NCBI GenBank assembly: GCA_027038835.1
Contig: JALWGC010000012.1
Location: forward strand, 1 to 64,000
Length of the DNA: 64,000 bases
Reading direction: 5' to 3'
Source: Helicobacteraceae bacterium
Lineage (GTDB): Bacteria; Campylobacterota; Campylobacteria; Campylobacterales; Sulfurimonadaceae
Below the pieces are notes generated by a model, which worked only from the letters and a program-made list of their open reading frames with translations, was not told the origin of the DNA and did no database searches. A program made the translations under genes and the position numbers. Positions 17,309 through 26,122 of the stretch are shown here, in pieces (positions within the stretch are counted from its first letter, which is position 1; each line of letters begins with the position of its first letter).

Positions 17309-18288
17309 AAATCTTACTTGTACTTCCCAACTGGTTAGGGGACGCCGTAATGGCGACTCCCGCCATAGAGCTTCTTGGCACGACTTACCCCGATGCGAAG
17401 TTCACTTTTGTCGGTAGTTTCGTCACCATCGAAGCGCTCAAACACCATCCAAAATGTGAAAAAGCACTTGTCGATACGACAAAACAAAGCCAAAAAGGGC
17501 GTCTAAAAGCTACTATGGAGTTCGCTAAAGAGCTTGGAAGTTTCGATTTGGCCATCACATTTAGAAAACAGTTCCACTCCTCTTTGCTGGTACGCCTCAC
17601 CCGCTCCAAAACGACTATCGCCCGCGCATCGTGGCATGCCAAGCTTCTTGGACTCACTTTCACCCCAAACATCACCACCTCCAAACATCTTGTCATGCAG
17701 TACTGCGAACTGGCATTTGGAGGGAAAAAAGATTTCCAAGAGGAACAAATCCCCCCTTTGAAACTCTACATCCCCCCAAAGCGGTTTGCAAAACCGACTC
17801 TTGGTATAAACGCCGGAGCGACTTATGGGAGTGCCAAACGGTGGTATCCCGAGCGTTTTGCCGAAGTTGCCGCGCATTTTAGCAAGCGATTCGATATCCT
17901 CATATTTGGCGGACCGAACGAAGTGGAAGTTGCAAACGACATCGAAAAAGAGCTGTGTCAAAGAAAGGTGACAAACTACACCAACATCGCCGGTAAAACC
18001 ACCATCGAGCAACTATGCGAAAATATCGGTGCTTGTTCCCTTTTTATCACCAACGACAGCGGTCCTATGCATGTCGCAGCCGCCTACCAAGTGCCAACAG
18101 TCGCCATCTTCGGTCCTACACGCCATTTCGAAACAAGTCAGTGGAAAAATCGTAAAAGTATCATCGTTAGAGAGGACATAGAGTGCGCACCGTGTATGAA
18201 GCGGGAGTGTCCGCTCAAACATCATGAGTGCATGAAACGCATCGACGCCAAAAGGGTCATCGACGCGGCGGAGTTACTGCTGAATTAA
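17305..18288 (+). CDS. waaF: ADP-heptose:LPS heptosyltransferase II
   Basis: Adds the second heptose to the LPS inner core. The 327-residue protein begins KILLVLPNWLGDAVMATPA, the WaaF N-terminus, and has INAGATYGSAKRWYPERFAEVA, LFITNDSGPMHVAAAYQVP and the Cys-containing IECAPCMKRECP that is typical of WaaF. It starts at GTG overlapping the preceding TGA. Convergent end overlaps the YfaZ-like gene by four bases. Best match among the GT9 proteins here to heptosyltransferase II. Confidence 0.92.
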   Translation: MKILLVLPNWLGDAVMATPAIELLGTTYPDAKFTFVGSFVTIEALKHHPKCEKALVDTTKQSQKGRLKATMEFAKELGSFDLAITFRKQFHSSLLVRLTRSKTTIARASWHAKLLGLTFTPNITTSKHLVMQYCELAFGGKKDFQEEQIPPLKLYIPPKRFAKPTLGINAGATYGSAKRWYPERFAEVAAHFSKRFDILIFGGPNEVEVANDIEKELCQRKVTNYTNIAGKTTIEQLCENIGACSLFITNDSGPMHVAAAYQVPTVAIFGPTRHFETSQWKNRKSIIVREDIECAPCMKRECPLKHHECMKRIDAKRVIDAAELLLN

Positions 18289-18869
18289 AAGTGAAATCGA
18301 AAACCGACGTACCCAGCACCGTTGTACTTGTAAAAACTCGTACCTTCGAATTTCGTTTCCATATCTCTGTAACCGACATACACTTCGGCATTGTCAATCA
18401 CATGAAAATCGGCGGAGATTCTGTATTCGTAATACCCCTGCGCATCATTGAACGACAACACTTTTGGCGCATATGCCACTTCTGCGTTGAATGTTATAGG
18501 AATCGCCGTTCTTAGGTTGTAACCTCCCGTTATCATCAAAGGAAGTGCGTTGAAGGTATCGTTCTTCGTATCTATATAGTTAAGCTTCACCCCAAGCCCG
18601 ATGAAAAAGTCGGTGTTTCTAACGGGACGCTGGAACAACAAACTCAACTCGTAATAACTCTCAGGGTCGTTAAAATCACTGTAATCGCTATCTGGATTAA
18701 GATACTTAAAACCGATAAAAGTGGAGTTCGGCTCGACGGCGTTGTTGAACTGCCCCATATCGAGATTGAGCCCCAATTCCAAATCGGCATCGTTGATATC
18801 TATCTCCGCATTGTGCATCGCCAGCAAGTTGGCTGCCAACATAGTCGAAAAAGCTAATTTTTTTAGCAT
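18285..18869 (-). CDS. YfaZ-like outer-membrane beta-barrel protein
   Basis: A 194-residue exported protein: signal peptide MLKKLAFSTMLAANLLA, then alternating hydrophobic strands ending in FRFHF with the C-terminal Phe of outer-membrane proteins. ALPLMITGGYNL, AYAPKVLSFNDAQGYYEY and NAEVYVGYRDMETKF resemble the YfaZ family of small barrels. Its ATG lies inside the last codons of hldE (seven-base overlap) with AAGGAAG upstream, so it is the last gene of the hldD-hldE operon. Role unknown. Confidence 0.75.
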   Translation of the reverse strand: MLKKLAFSTMLAANLLAMHNAEIDINDADLELGLNLDMGQFNNAVEPNSTFIGFKYLNPDSDYSDFNDPESYYELSLLFQRPVRNTDFFIGLGVKLNYIDTKNDTFNALPLMITGGYNLRTAIPITFNAEVAYAPKVLSFNDAQGYYEYRISADFHVIDNAEVYVGYRDMETKFEGTSFYKYNGAGYVGFRFHF

Positions 18870-20299
18870 GTAAAACTTCCTTGTATTTTTTCTATCGTTT
18901 TTGTCGTACTTTTTCCATCGACAAAATCGACGAGTTTCAACTCCTTAGCAAATTCCGTTCCGACAACCTCTTTCCCTTTGTAATCACCCCCTTTGACAAG
19001 CACGTCCGGGGCAATGAGTTTGATGAGTTCATGTGGGGTGTCGTCATCGAAAATCACGACATAATCGACTGCTTCAAGGGCTGCTAAAATGTACGCTCGG
19101 TCATCTTGGGTGTTGACAGGGCGGGTTGGACCTTTGAGCCTTTTGACACTCGCATCGGAGTTCAACCCGACTATGAGTACGTCTCCAAAACTTTTCGCCT
19201 CTTGAAGATACTTCACATGACCTACATGCAAAATATCGAAACACCCGTTGGTAAAAACCATCCTTTTTCCTTCCGCTTTTTGGTGCTCCACTATCCGTTT
19301 TATCTCCTCGAAACTCTTTATATGCGCTTCGCTTGTGCTTTTATGTAGCGAGCTTTCGTACTCCTCTATCTCATCGAGCGTAACCGTAGCGCTTCCTATC
19401 TTACCCACAACCACGCCCGCAGCGAGGTTGGCGAACACACACGCTTCCTCTACCGTTTTTCCGCTACTTATGGCAAAGCATAGCGAAGCTATCACCGTAT
19501 CGCCCGCTCCCGTTACGTCATACACCTCTTTGGCGACGGTAGGAAAACGTTTGAGTGTTTCATCGTATATCGCTATCCCCTCTTCGCTAAGGGTTATGAG
19601 CGAAACATCCAAGTCGCAAGTCGATTTGAGTTGCAAAAGCGCTTCTTTGAGACTCGCTTCATCGATGATATCTATCTTGGTGGCTTGAGAGGCTTCTTTT
19701 TTGTTTGGAGTGAGGGTGTAAGCACCTTTGTATTTGGTATAATCCTCCCCTTTTGGATCGACAAACACCCGCACCCCTACTTTGTTCGCCAAAGCGATAA
19801 TTCGGTGTGTGAGGCGGTGTGTCAAAACCCCTTTGCCGTAATCGGAAAGGATGATAGCGTCGTACTCTTCTATCTTTTGCGCGATAGCTTCGAAGAGTTC
19901 GGCTTCCGCTTTGAGTTCTATATCTTCTTTGGACTCTTTGTCGTAGCGGATTATCTGCTGGTTCGATGCGATAACACGCGATTTTTTCGAAGTTTTTCTC
20001 CCTTTTTGTACGACGATGCCGCATGTTTTGGCTTGAATCTTTTTCAAAAGTTCCAAAAGCTCCTCGCCGTTGTCGTCATCTCCGATGACACTTGCCACAC
20101 TCACGTTCGCTCCAAGGCTTACAAGGTTGTTTATGACATTCCCTGCCCCTCCAAGCACGGTCGTTTCGTTTTGCACTTCGACAACCTGCACGGGAGCTTC
20201 GGGGGAGATTCTCTCACACCGCCCCCACAGATAATGATCGATCATCAAATCCCCGACAACGAGGATATCTGGACTAAAACCTCTTAGGCTCGAAATCAT
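18863..20299 (-). CDS. hldE: bifunctional heptose 7-phosphate kinase / heptose 1-phosphate adenylyltransferase
   Basis: Two steps of ADP-heptose synthesis. The N-terminal domain (about residues 1-315) is a PfkB sugar kinase with GGAGNVINNLVSLGANV and the catalytic TGAGDTVIA. The C-terminal domain (about 335-478) is a cytidylyltransferase-fold nucleotidyltransferase with FTNGCFDILHVGHVKYL. Full two-domain length of 478 residues matches HldE/RfaE. The start overlaps the end of hldD by four bases, so these two are translated together. Product feeds HldD. Confidence 0.96.
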   Translation of the reverse strand: MISSLRGFSPDILVVGDLMIDHYLWGRCERISPEAPVQVVEVQNETTVLGGAGNVINNLVSLGANVSVASVIGDDDNGEELLELLKKIQAKTCGIVVQKGRKTSKKSRVIASNQQIIRYDKESKEDIELKAEAELFEAIAQKIEEYDAIILSDYGKGVLTHRLTHRIIALANKVGVRVFVDPKGEDYTKYKGAYTLTPNKKEASQATKIDIIDEASLKEALLQLKSTCDLDVSLITLSEEGIAIYDETLKRFPTVAKEVYDVTGAGDTVIASLCFAISSGKTVEEACVFANLAAGVVVGKIGSATVTLDEIEEYESSLHKSTSEAHIKSFEEIKRIVEHQKAEGKRMVFTNGCFDILHVGHVKYLQEAKSFGDVLIVGLNSDASVKRLKGPTRPVNTQDDRAYILAALEAVDYVVIFDDDTPHELIKLIAPDVLVKGGDYKGKEVVGTEFAKELKLVDFVDGKSTTKTIEKIQGSFTC

Positions 20300-21303
20300 T
20301 TTTTCACTTCCGTTTCGAAAATACGCTTGATTTCGGGGATGTACGCTTCCACCCCATCTTCAAGCTCGAATCTCGGCTCGTAACCGAGAATCTCTTTGGT
20401 CGATTCTATATCCGCTTCGGTAAAGAACTGGTAACTTCCCACATACGGGTTTGGAATGTACTCGTATGTTGGATGGATACCCAGCTTGTCGCACAAGATA
20501 TCGACGATATCTTGAAAACTGCGCGCCTTACCCGTCCCAACATTCACCACGCCGCTTTTTTTCGGCTTCATCGCTTTGATGTTGGCTTGGATAACATCTT
20601 CTATATATATAAAGTCCCGTTTTATCTTATCGCTCCCCTCGAACAGCCGCGGATTTTTACCGGCAAGAATTTGATGCCCAAACTGCAACACCATCGAAGC
20701 GGTCGTATTTTTGAAGTATTCCCTTGGGCCATAAACGTTGAAATATCTCAACCCCACTATCGAAATATCGCTTTTTTCCATATATTCGTAAGCGATGTTG
20801 TCCATCATCACTTTCGAAAAGCCATATACGTTGTTCGGTTGTTCGTAGCCGACTTTGAAAACGTCGCTACTACCATACGTCGCCGCTGAAGAGGCGTAAA
20901 TCATATTGGCACCGTGTTTGGTGGCCAAATCGAGCAAATCTTTAAAGGCGTTGACGTTGGTTCGTATCATCAAGTCCTGCTCTTGTGCCGTCGTATCGCT
21001 GATGGCCGCTTCATGGAAGATATAATCGAACTTGTATTCTTCTTCCAGCTTTTTCAGCAACGCTTTGTCGTTGATGTCGCCGCTTATCACCTCTGCTCTA
21101 AAGCCTATGAGGTTTTTGAAATGTCCGAAGCTTTTGAGGTTACCGTTACTAAGCGTCTCACCGCTTCTAAAGCTGTCAAGCACCACCACTTTCGCTTTTT
21201 CATGGTTGTTTTGAAAGTAAAAAGCGAGGTTACTACCTATAAACCCTGCTCCTCCCGTTATGAGAATCGTTTTGTTTTCCAAATCTTCATCGATATAGCG
21301 CAT
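20296..21303 (-). CDS. hldD: ADP-L-glycero-D-manno-heptose 6-epimerase
   Basis: Last step of ADP-heptose synthesis. NAD-binding ITGGAGFIGSNLAFYFQ near the N-terminus, YASSAATYG, and YGFSKVMMD (Tyr-x-x-x-Lys) are visible, followed by LRYFNVYGPRE. I use ATG 21303 (335 residues): CAAAGGAA at 21311-21318 is well placed, and a TAAAAT -10 box at 21334-21339 lies just before it, so a longer frame from 21333 would start inside the promoter. First gene of an operon with hldE and the YfaZ-like gene. Confidence 0.95.
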   Translation of the reverse strand: MRYIDEDLENKTILITGGAGFIGSNLAFYFQNNHEKAKVVVLDSFRSGETLSNGNLKSFGHFKNLIGFRAEVISGDINDKALLKKLEEEYKFDYIFHEAAISDTTAQEQDLMIRTNVNAFKDLLDLATKHGANMIYASSAATYGSSDVFKVGYEQPNNVYGFSKVMMDNIAYEYMEKSDISIVGLRYFNVYGPREYFKNTTASMVLQFGHQILAGKNPRLFEGSDKIKRDFIYIEDVIQANIKAMKPKKSGVVNVGTGKARSFQDIVDILCDKLGIHPTYEYIPNPYVGSYQFFTEADIESTKEILGYEPRFELEDGVEAYIPEIKRIFETEVKK

Positions 21304-21333
21304 AAAAGTTTTCCTTTGAAGAGTAATGAACAT

Positions 21334-21339
21334 ATTTTA
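21334..21339 (-). promoter_or_regulatory. predicted -10 box for hldD operon
   Basis: TAAAAT on the minus strand, 30 bases before the chosen hldD ATG; the leader would contain CAAAGGAA. It supports the short hldD start. Confidence 0.45.
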
Positions 21340-21434
21340 TCAAATTAATATTAACCCCATTTTTTCCGCTTGCCGTAATCTTTATTTTCGAAAACTTAAT
21401 CAAATTATTAAATAGCCTTTAAGTATTTTATGTC

Positions 21435-21440
21435 TATAAT
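21435..21440 (+). promoter_or_regulatory. predicted -10 box for cytochrome c553
   Basis: Perfect TATAAT, preceded by TG two bases upstream, 30 bases before ATG 21471. The upstream 60 bases are AT-rich with T-tracts typical of promoters in this phylum. Confidence 0.6.
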
Positions 21441-21470
21441 TTTCCTGAAACTTCATCATAAGGAAAGAAA

Positions 21471-21758
21471 ATGAAAAAACTTATCGTAACTTCAGTTGCT
21501 ACTATCGCTCTTGCGTCTTCTGCGTTTGCAGGTGTTAACGCTGCTGCTTGTGCAGGATGCCACGGTGCAGATTTTGGTAAAAAAGCTCTTGGTAAATCTA
21601 AAATCGTTAAAGATATGACTCACGCTGAAATCGCTAAAGCACTTAAAGGTTATAAAGCTGGTACTTACGGCGGAGCTATGAAAGGTGTTATGAAAGGTCA
21701 AGTTGCTAAATACAGCGATGCTGATCTTGAAGCATTCGCTCAAACTATCGGTAAATAA
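21471..21758 (+). CDS. periplasmic cytochrome c553 (class I c-type)
   Basis: A 95-residue exported monohaem cytochrome: Sec signal peptide ending SSAFA (cleavage near residue 20), then the haem motif CAGCH at residues 27-31 and a candidate distal Met in the GGAMKGVMKG region. Size matches small c553-type electron carriers of Campylobacterota that feed cbb3-type oxidase. The ribosome-binding site is AAGGAAAG. It is monocistronic, between its own promoter and a hairpin terminator at 21772-21790. CcoS and CcoI, which help assemble cbb3 oxidase, are encoded next door on the other strand. Confidence 0.93.
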   Translation: MKKLIVTSVATIALASSAFAGVNAAACAGCHGADFGKKALGKSKIVKDMTHAEIAKALKGYKAGTYGGAMKGVMKGQVAKYSDADLEAFAQTIGK

Positions 21759-21771
21759 TTTACCTTTGATT

Positions 21772-21790
21772 TTGGGAGCTTCGCTCCCAA
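21772..21790. terminator. hairpin terminator between cytochrome c553 and ccoS
   Basis: TTGGGAGC (21772-21779) and GCTCCCAA (21783-21790) form an 8-bp stem around a 3-nt TTC loop, followed on the plus strand by a T-rich stretch. It lies between two convergent genes and may serve both. Confidence 0.7.
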
Positions 21791-21836
21791 CCTCTTCTTT
21801 GTCACTTCATTAGCAAAATTTTCTTTATATTTTATC

Positions 21837-22073
21837 TTATTCTGGTTTGTAGTTTTTCTCTTTAGCTTGCTTTTTTGCACGTAATTTTTGTTTCTTTTTC
21901 TCCGCTTCGACGGCACTTCTGTAGTCTTCGTCGTTATCGAACTGTACGGCATTTAGAAACTTCTCTTCATCGTCGAACTGACCGCTTTTCAATCCCCACA
22001 AAAACGCCACAAGCGCTATACCGCCCAAAAACAAAGACGCTCCAAGCATCATACCTACTATTCCACTACTCAT
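21837..22073 (-). CDS. ccoS: cbb3-type cytochrome oxidase assembly protein CcoS
   Basis: A 78-residue protein with one N-terminal membrane helix (about residues 5-27) containing ALVAFLWGLKSGQFDD, the conserved W-x-x-K-S/N-G-Q-F-D-D signature of CcoS/FixS, followed by a charged cytoplasmic tail rich in Lys. CcoS is needed for maturation of cbb3 oxidase with its metal and haem cofactors. It follows ccoI by one base in the same operon. The Lys-rich tail is longer than in many CcoS proteins. Confidence 0.92.
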   Translation of the reverse strand: MSSGIVGMMLGASLFLGGIALVAFLWGLKSGQFDDEEKFLNAVQFDNDEDYRSAVEAEKKKQKLRAKKQAKEKNYKPE

Positions 22074-22074
22074 T

Positions 22075-24477
22075 TTACCCCTTTTTCCAACTAAATTTTA
22101 TCCGCACCGAGTTCCCTACAACCAATAGCGAGCTCAAACTCATCGAAATCGCCGCGACAAGCGGAATGACATACCCTGCCATCGCAAGCGGGATGGTGAT
22201 GGCGTTGTAAATCAGTGAAAGAAGCAAATTTTCTTTTATCAGTCTATACGTCGTCGAAGCTATCTTGAAACTTTGCACCAACGACTGGAGCGAATCGTCA
22301 AGCAGAACCACATCTCCAACCTCTATGGCTATGTCGCTACCGCTTCCCATGACTATTCCGATGTCGGCTTGAGAAAGCGCAAGGATGTCATTGACACCAT
22401 CCCCAACCATCACGACAATCTTTTTCTGTTTGTGCATGTCTTCAACAAACGCCGCTTTATGCTCGGGAGAAAGCTCGTAGTAGTAGCGCTCTATCCCAAG
22501 TTCATCGGCGACTTTTTTAGCGATGTTTTTATGGTCTCCCGTGAGCATCACAGGTTCTATTCCCCGTTTTTTGATCGCATCTATCGCTTCTTTGGCGTCT
22601 TCTTTTATGACGTCTTCAAGCTCGAAAACCGTGACTACTTCATTATCGACGGCAAAGAAAAAAAGACTTCGCTCACTCTCGTAATCGACATCGACACCAA
22701 AGTACTTCAACAGTTTTTTGTTTCCGCCAAGATAACGATGCTCGCCCAAATGCGCTTCTATCCCCATTGCCGGGTGTTGTTTGAAGCTTGTAAAACACAC
22801 CTCTTTGAAATCCTCGAGCTCAAGGGAGTTAAACACCCCCTTGGCGATTGGATGGTTGGAGAGTTTCGTCAGTGATGCCAAAATATCTTCGTCGAACTCT
22901 TTGAACCGTTTTGTTGCAACCACTTGCGGTTTGCCTTGTGTGAGCGTTCCGGTTTTGTCAAGCAACAAAACATCCGATTTCGCCATGGTTTCCAGCTGTG
23001 CCGCTTCTTTGAACAAAATCCCCCGCTTCGCGGCTATCCCAAGGCCGACCAAAGTCGCTACCGGCGTAGCAAGCGCCAACGCACATGGACAAGCGATGAT
23101 GATGACGGCTATCGCAACCATAAAAGAGCGATCGAAACTATGCCCACTAAAATACCACGCAATGAAAGTAAGAACCGAGAGGGTCAAAATAGTAGCCGAA
23201 AAATACTCCGAAAGCTTGTTGGCAAGTTGCTGAATACGCGGTTTTTTGTTCAGCGATTCTTCGAGCAAATTGGTAAGATGCGCCAAAGTGGAGTGTTCGA
23301 AATCTTTGCTTACACGCACTTGCACATCGGCATCGATGCTCACCGTTGCACTTATCACCGTATCGCCTATTTTTTTGTATATCGGTTCACTTTCTCCAGT
23401 AAGCGAGCTTTCATCGAAACTCCCTTCCCCCTTGACTATCTCACCGTCAAACAGCGCTTTTTGTCCGCTAGAAACCAAAACTATGTCCCCAACTTCCACT
23501 TCGGAGAGCTTCGTAGCGACCGTTTCGCCGTTTTTGAGCACTTGCACTTCATTTGGGATATCTTTGCCCATGATATCGAGCGCATCGGCTACACTCTTTT
23601 TCGAAAGTACCTCCAAGAACTTTCCAACCAACACGAACGTGATAATCATACTCACGCTGTCGAAATACGCCTCTCCACTTTGAGTTATGGTGATGTAGAT
23701 GGAGTAGATATACGTCAGCGTCGCACCGGTTGCGACAAGGATGTCCATGTTGATGCTTTTTGTCTTAAGACCGTAATACGCCCCACGGAAAAATATCCAC
23801 CCACTGTAGAAGAGTACCGGAGTTGCCAATACCCATTCGGCGATGTTGAGGATCGTTTTCATATCTTGCTTGATGCCGGTAAAATACCCCGCATACTGCG
23901 CGACCGCGACCCACATGATATTCATCGTCGCAAAAATCGCAACGGCCATTCGCAAATAGTAGTCTTTTCTCTCTTTGTTGGCTCGTTCTTCTTGAATCGA
24001 AGGGTCGTACGGAAAAGCGTTGTAGCCGATAGCGCGAATCATATCGACGATTTGGGAGAGCTTGACGATGTCATCATCCCACACGATAGTCGCTTTGTTG
24101 TTGGTGTAGTTGATGTTGGCTTCTATGACCCCTTCCATCTTCGAAAGCGCTTTTTCGTTCAGCCATACACACGCACTACAATGGATACCCTCTATAACGA
24201 GCGCGACACGGCTGAATCCCTCTTCGTCGGTTTTGACGAACTTGTCGTAAAATGCAGGTGAATCGAAATTTTTGCTATCTTCGAATTGCTGTGTTGGGGG
24301 AGCGAGCTTGACGTTTTTCGTCTTTTCGTAAAAACTGTCCAACCCCTCATCGCTCAAAAGATGAAACACCCCTTGACACCCGTTACAGCAAAAGTAATGA
24401 TCCCCGTCTTTGATCATCACATCTTCGCTAAACTCCAAATGGCAATGGTCACACGCTATTTTTTTCTTTTCACTCAA
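22075..24477 (-). CDS. ccoI: copper-exporting P1B-type ATPase for cbb3 oxidase (CcoI/FixI)
   Basis: An 800-residue heavy-metal P-type ATPase. The extra N-terminal Cys-rich segment (CDHCHLEF, YFCCNGCQGVF) and the heavy-metal domain with GIHCSACVWL are typical of CcoI/FixI. The ion-path motif ACPCALALATP, the phosphorylation loop LLDKTGTLTQG and the hinge MVGDGVNDILAL are all intact. It supplies copper to the cbb3 oxidase centre. Direct link to ccoS one base downstream supports the role. Its start overlaps the asparaginase-like gene by eight bases. Confidence 0.95.
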   Translation of the reverse strand: MSEKKKIACDHCHLEFSEDVMIKDGDHYFCCNGCQGVFHLLSDEGLDSFYEKTKNVKLAPPTQQFEDSKNFDSPAFYDKFVKTDEEGFSRVALVIEGIHCSACVWLNEKALSKMEGVIEANINYTNNKATIVWDDDIVKLSQIVDMIRAIGYNAFPYDPSIQEERANKERKDYYLRMAVAIFATMNIMWVAVAQYAGYFTGIKQDMKTILNIAEWVLATPVLFYSGWIFFRGAYYGLKTKSINMDILVATGATLTYIYSIYITITQSGEAYFDSVSMIITFVLVGKFLEVLSKKSVADALDIMGKDIPNEVQVLKNGETVATKLSEVEVGDIVLVSSGQKALFDGEIVKGEGSFDESSLTGESEPIYKKIGDTVISATVSIDADVQVRVSKDFEHSTLAHLTNLLEESLNKKPRIQQLANKLSEYFSATILTLSVLTFIAWYFSGHSFDRSFMVAIAVIIIACPCALALATPVATLVGLGIAAKRGILFKEAAQLETMAKSDVLLLDKTGTLTQGKPQVVATKRFKEFDEDILASLTKLSNHPIAKGVFNSLELEDFKEVCFTSFKQHPAMGIEAHLGEHRYLGGNKKLLKYFGVDVDYESERSLFFFAVDNEVVTVFELEDVIKEDAKEAIDAIKKRGIEPVMLTGDHKNIAKKVADELGIERYYYELSPEHKAAFVEDMHKQKKIVVMVGDGVNDILALSQADIGIVMGSGSDIAIEVGDVVLLDDSLQSLVQSFKIASTTYRLIKENLLLSLIYNAITIPLAMAGYVIPLVAAISMSLSSLLVVGNSVRIKFSWKKG

Positions 24478-24952
24478 CTTCGAATCTTCCTAATTGTTTG
24501 TTTTTTCGTATCTTGTCCCAATGCTCGACATAACCGTTGATGCAAATATACACCCCACTCTTCTCACACCCCCGAGCGAATCCAAGCGCCATACCGAAGT
24601 TCAAAGCGGCTTCTACCTCATCGATCGCAAAAGGCTTCATCGCACCGGTCAACACGATGATGCGATCTTCGAAAATCTCGCTTAGAAACTCCGCCGTTAT
24701 CTCCATCGTGTCGGTTCCATGAACGATGACGAACTCTTTTTCGCTTGAGTGAAAAATTATATCGGCTATCATTTTTCTGTCTTCGATCGTCATCTCCAAA
24801 GAATCTTTGTAAACAACCCCGCTAAGAGGCGGTTTTTCTCCAAAATCACCCATCATGCGCTCAAGCGCGTAATTGTCCATCGGGACTTCCAGCTCACCGG
24901 TGATTGGGTTGTAGCGTTTGTTGAAAGTTCCGCCGGTATTAAGCACTAACAT
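24470..24952 (-). CDS. asparaginase-fold protein, N-terminal domain only
   Basis: This 160-residue protein carries the two conserved threonine motifs of the asparaginase/glutaminase N-terminal domain, LNTGGTFN (residues 4-11) and VIVHGTDTMEITAE, and then IIVLTGAMKPF. It stops where the full enzyme (about 330 residues) would continue into its C-terminal domain. The frame is intact with overlaps to both neighbours (14 bases with gmhB, 8 with ccoI), so it looks like a genuine short protein rather than a broken gene. Enzyme activity cannot be assumed. Confidence 0.75.
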   Translation of the reverse strand: MLVLNTGGTFNKRYNPITGELEVPMDNYALERMMGDFGEKPPLSGVVYKDSLEMTIEDRKMIADIIFHSSEKEFVIVHGTDTMEITAEFLSEIFEDRIIVLTGAMKPFAIDEVEAALNFGMALGFARGCEKSGVYICINGYVEHWDKIRKNKQLGRFEVE

Positions 24953-25454
24953 AACTCTCCTCTATGGCTATGATATCTCGTAAGTTCTTTATCTTCTTGG
25001 TATCGAACAGATACCCCCGCTTTATGCCCGCTCTTTTTGCCGCCTCGAGGTCACTTGGTTTGTCTCCTATCATTACGGAGTTTTCCATATCGATATCGAA
25101 TTCCTCTTTAGCTTTTAAAAACATACCCGGCTCGGGTTTTCTACAAGCGCAACTTCCCGTAAAATCCGGATGGTGAGGGCAATGGTAGGTTTTGGCGATT
25201 CTCACCCCCTCTTTGGCAAATTCCCTCTCCATCCACTTGGTAAGTTTCGTAAAATCCTCTTCGCTGTAGTACCCTCTGCAAATCCCCGACTGGTTCGTAA
25301 CCACCACCACTTTGTACCCTTTGGCTTGAAAGTAGCGACACAGTTCGAAAATCCCGTCGATAAACTCGAAATCCTCTATGCGATAAAGGTAGTTTTTCTC
25401 GACGTTGATTACCCCGTCACGATCCAAAAACAAAGCGGGATTACGCGCCAACAC
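24939..25454 (-). CDS. gmhB: D-glycero-beta-D-manno-heptose 1,7-bisphosphate 7-phosphatase
   Basis: HAD-family phosphatase that acts between the two HldE steps. LFLDRDGVIN is the nucleophile motif, VVVTNQSGI motif II, and CPHHPDFTGSCACRKPEPGM carries the Cys/His zinc-binding loop characteristic of GmhB; MIGDKPSDLEAAKRAG is motif III/IV. The start is uncertain: GTG at 25454 or TTG at 25451 would use the GGAGAGG just upstream, while TTG 25463 would lie over it. Overlaps the gmhA end. Confidence 0.92.
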   Translation of the reverse strand: MLARNPALFLDRDGVINVEKNYLYRIEDFEFIDGIFELCRYFQAKGYKVVVVTNQSGICRGYYSEEDFTKLTKWMEREFAKEGVRIAKTYHCPHHPDFTGSCACRKPEPGMFLKAKEEFDIDMENSVMIGDKPSDLEAAKRAGIKRGYLFDTKKIKNLRDIIAIEESYVSA

Positions 25455-26031
25455 CCTCTCCAAAAAGTTCTTTTTCTATAATGTCGCAGATAATATGCCC
25501 TATGAGGATGTGGCTTTCTTGGATGCGAGGCGTGGCATCCGAGGGAACGACAACGGCGAAATCCGCCATCTTCGCCATCACTCCACCGTCACGACCGACT
25601 AAAGCGACGGTAGTTATGTTCTTTTTCTTCGCGACTTCGAACGCGTTGATGACGTTTTGGGAATTTCCCGAAGTGGAAATACCAAAAAACACATCCCCCT
25701 CTTGCCCCATCCCTTCCAACTGACGGGAAAAAACTTGGTCGTATCCGTAGTCGTTGCCGATAGCCGTCAGGTTGGAAGTATCGGTCGTTAGCGCCAAAGA
25801 GGGGATCGAGGGGCGATCGAACCCGTAACGCCCGACAAGCTCCGCGGCTATATGTTGCGCATCCGCCGCACTTCCGCCGTTTCCTGCCAAAATCGTTTTC
25901 TTTCCCTTTTTATATGCCTTTATGCACGCTTTTGCCACTTCTACGATGGTATCGAGCAGTGCTTCGTTTTCGTAAATCGCCTGTTTGGTCAAAAAAGATT
26001 GTTTAACTTGTTCTTTGATGTAGTTTTTCAT
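25441..26031 (-). CDS. gmhA: sedoheptulose 7-phosphate isomerase
   Basis: First step of ADP-heptose synthesis. A 196-residue SIS-domain protein with ILAGNGGSAADAQHIAAELVGRYG, the GmhA signature, then TTDTSNLTAIGND and FGISTSGNSQNVI. Full length for the family. ATG 26031 is preceded by TAAGGG. It heads an operon gmhA-gmhB-asparaginase-like-ccoI-ccoS in which each junction overlaps or is separated by only one base. Confidence 0.96.
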   Translation of the reverse strand: MKNYIKEQVKQSFLTKQAIYENEALLDTIVEVAKACIKAYKKGKKTILAGNGGSAADAQHIAAELVGRYGFDRPSIPSLALTTDTSNLTAIGNDYGYDQVFSRQLEGMGQEGDVFFGISTSGNSQNVINAFEVAKKKNITTVALVGRDGGVMAKMADFAVVVPSDATPRIQESHILIGHIICDIIEKELFGEGVGA

Positions 26032-26089
26032 CCCTTACTCTTTCGTTTTAGTGAAAGATATAATAACAAAAGAAAGCAAAAGAAGGGTA

Positions 26090-26122
26090 AAAAAAAGGCA
26101 AAGCGCCGAAAAAGGGCGCTTT
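26090..26122 (-). terminator. rho-independent terminator after the Dabb gene
   Basis: On the minus strand AAAGCGCC and GGCGCTTT (plus positions 26115-26122 and 26100-26107) form an 8-bp stem with a 7-nt loop, followed by GCC and a run of eight T at about 26090-26097. The stem begins at the stop codon of the Dabb gene. Confidence 0.85.

Noticed and set aside
19631-20287. Plus-strand open frame of 218 codons
   Set aside because: Antisense to the hldE kinase domain; no promoter or SD.
21740-21952. Minus-strand 70-codon frame rich in Lys
   Set aside because: Mostly overlaps ccoS in another frame and runs over the terminator of cytochrome c553.
22924-24261. Long plus-strand open frame of 445 codons
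   Set aside because: It is antisense to ccoI, whose motifs are complete; the peptide is Arg/His-rich with no domain and no ribosome-binding site.
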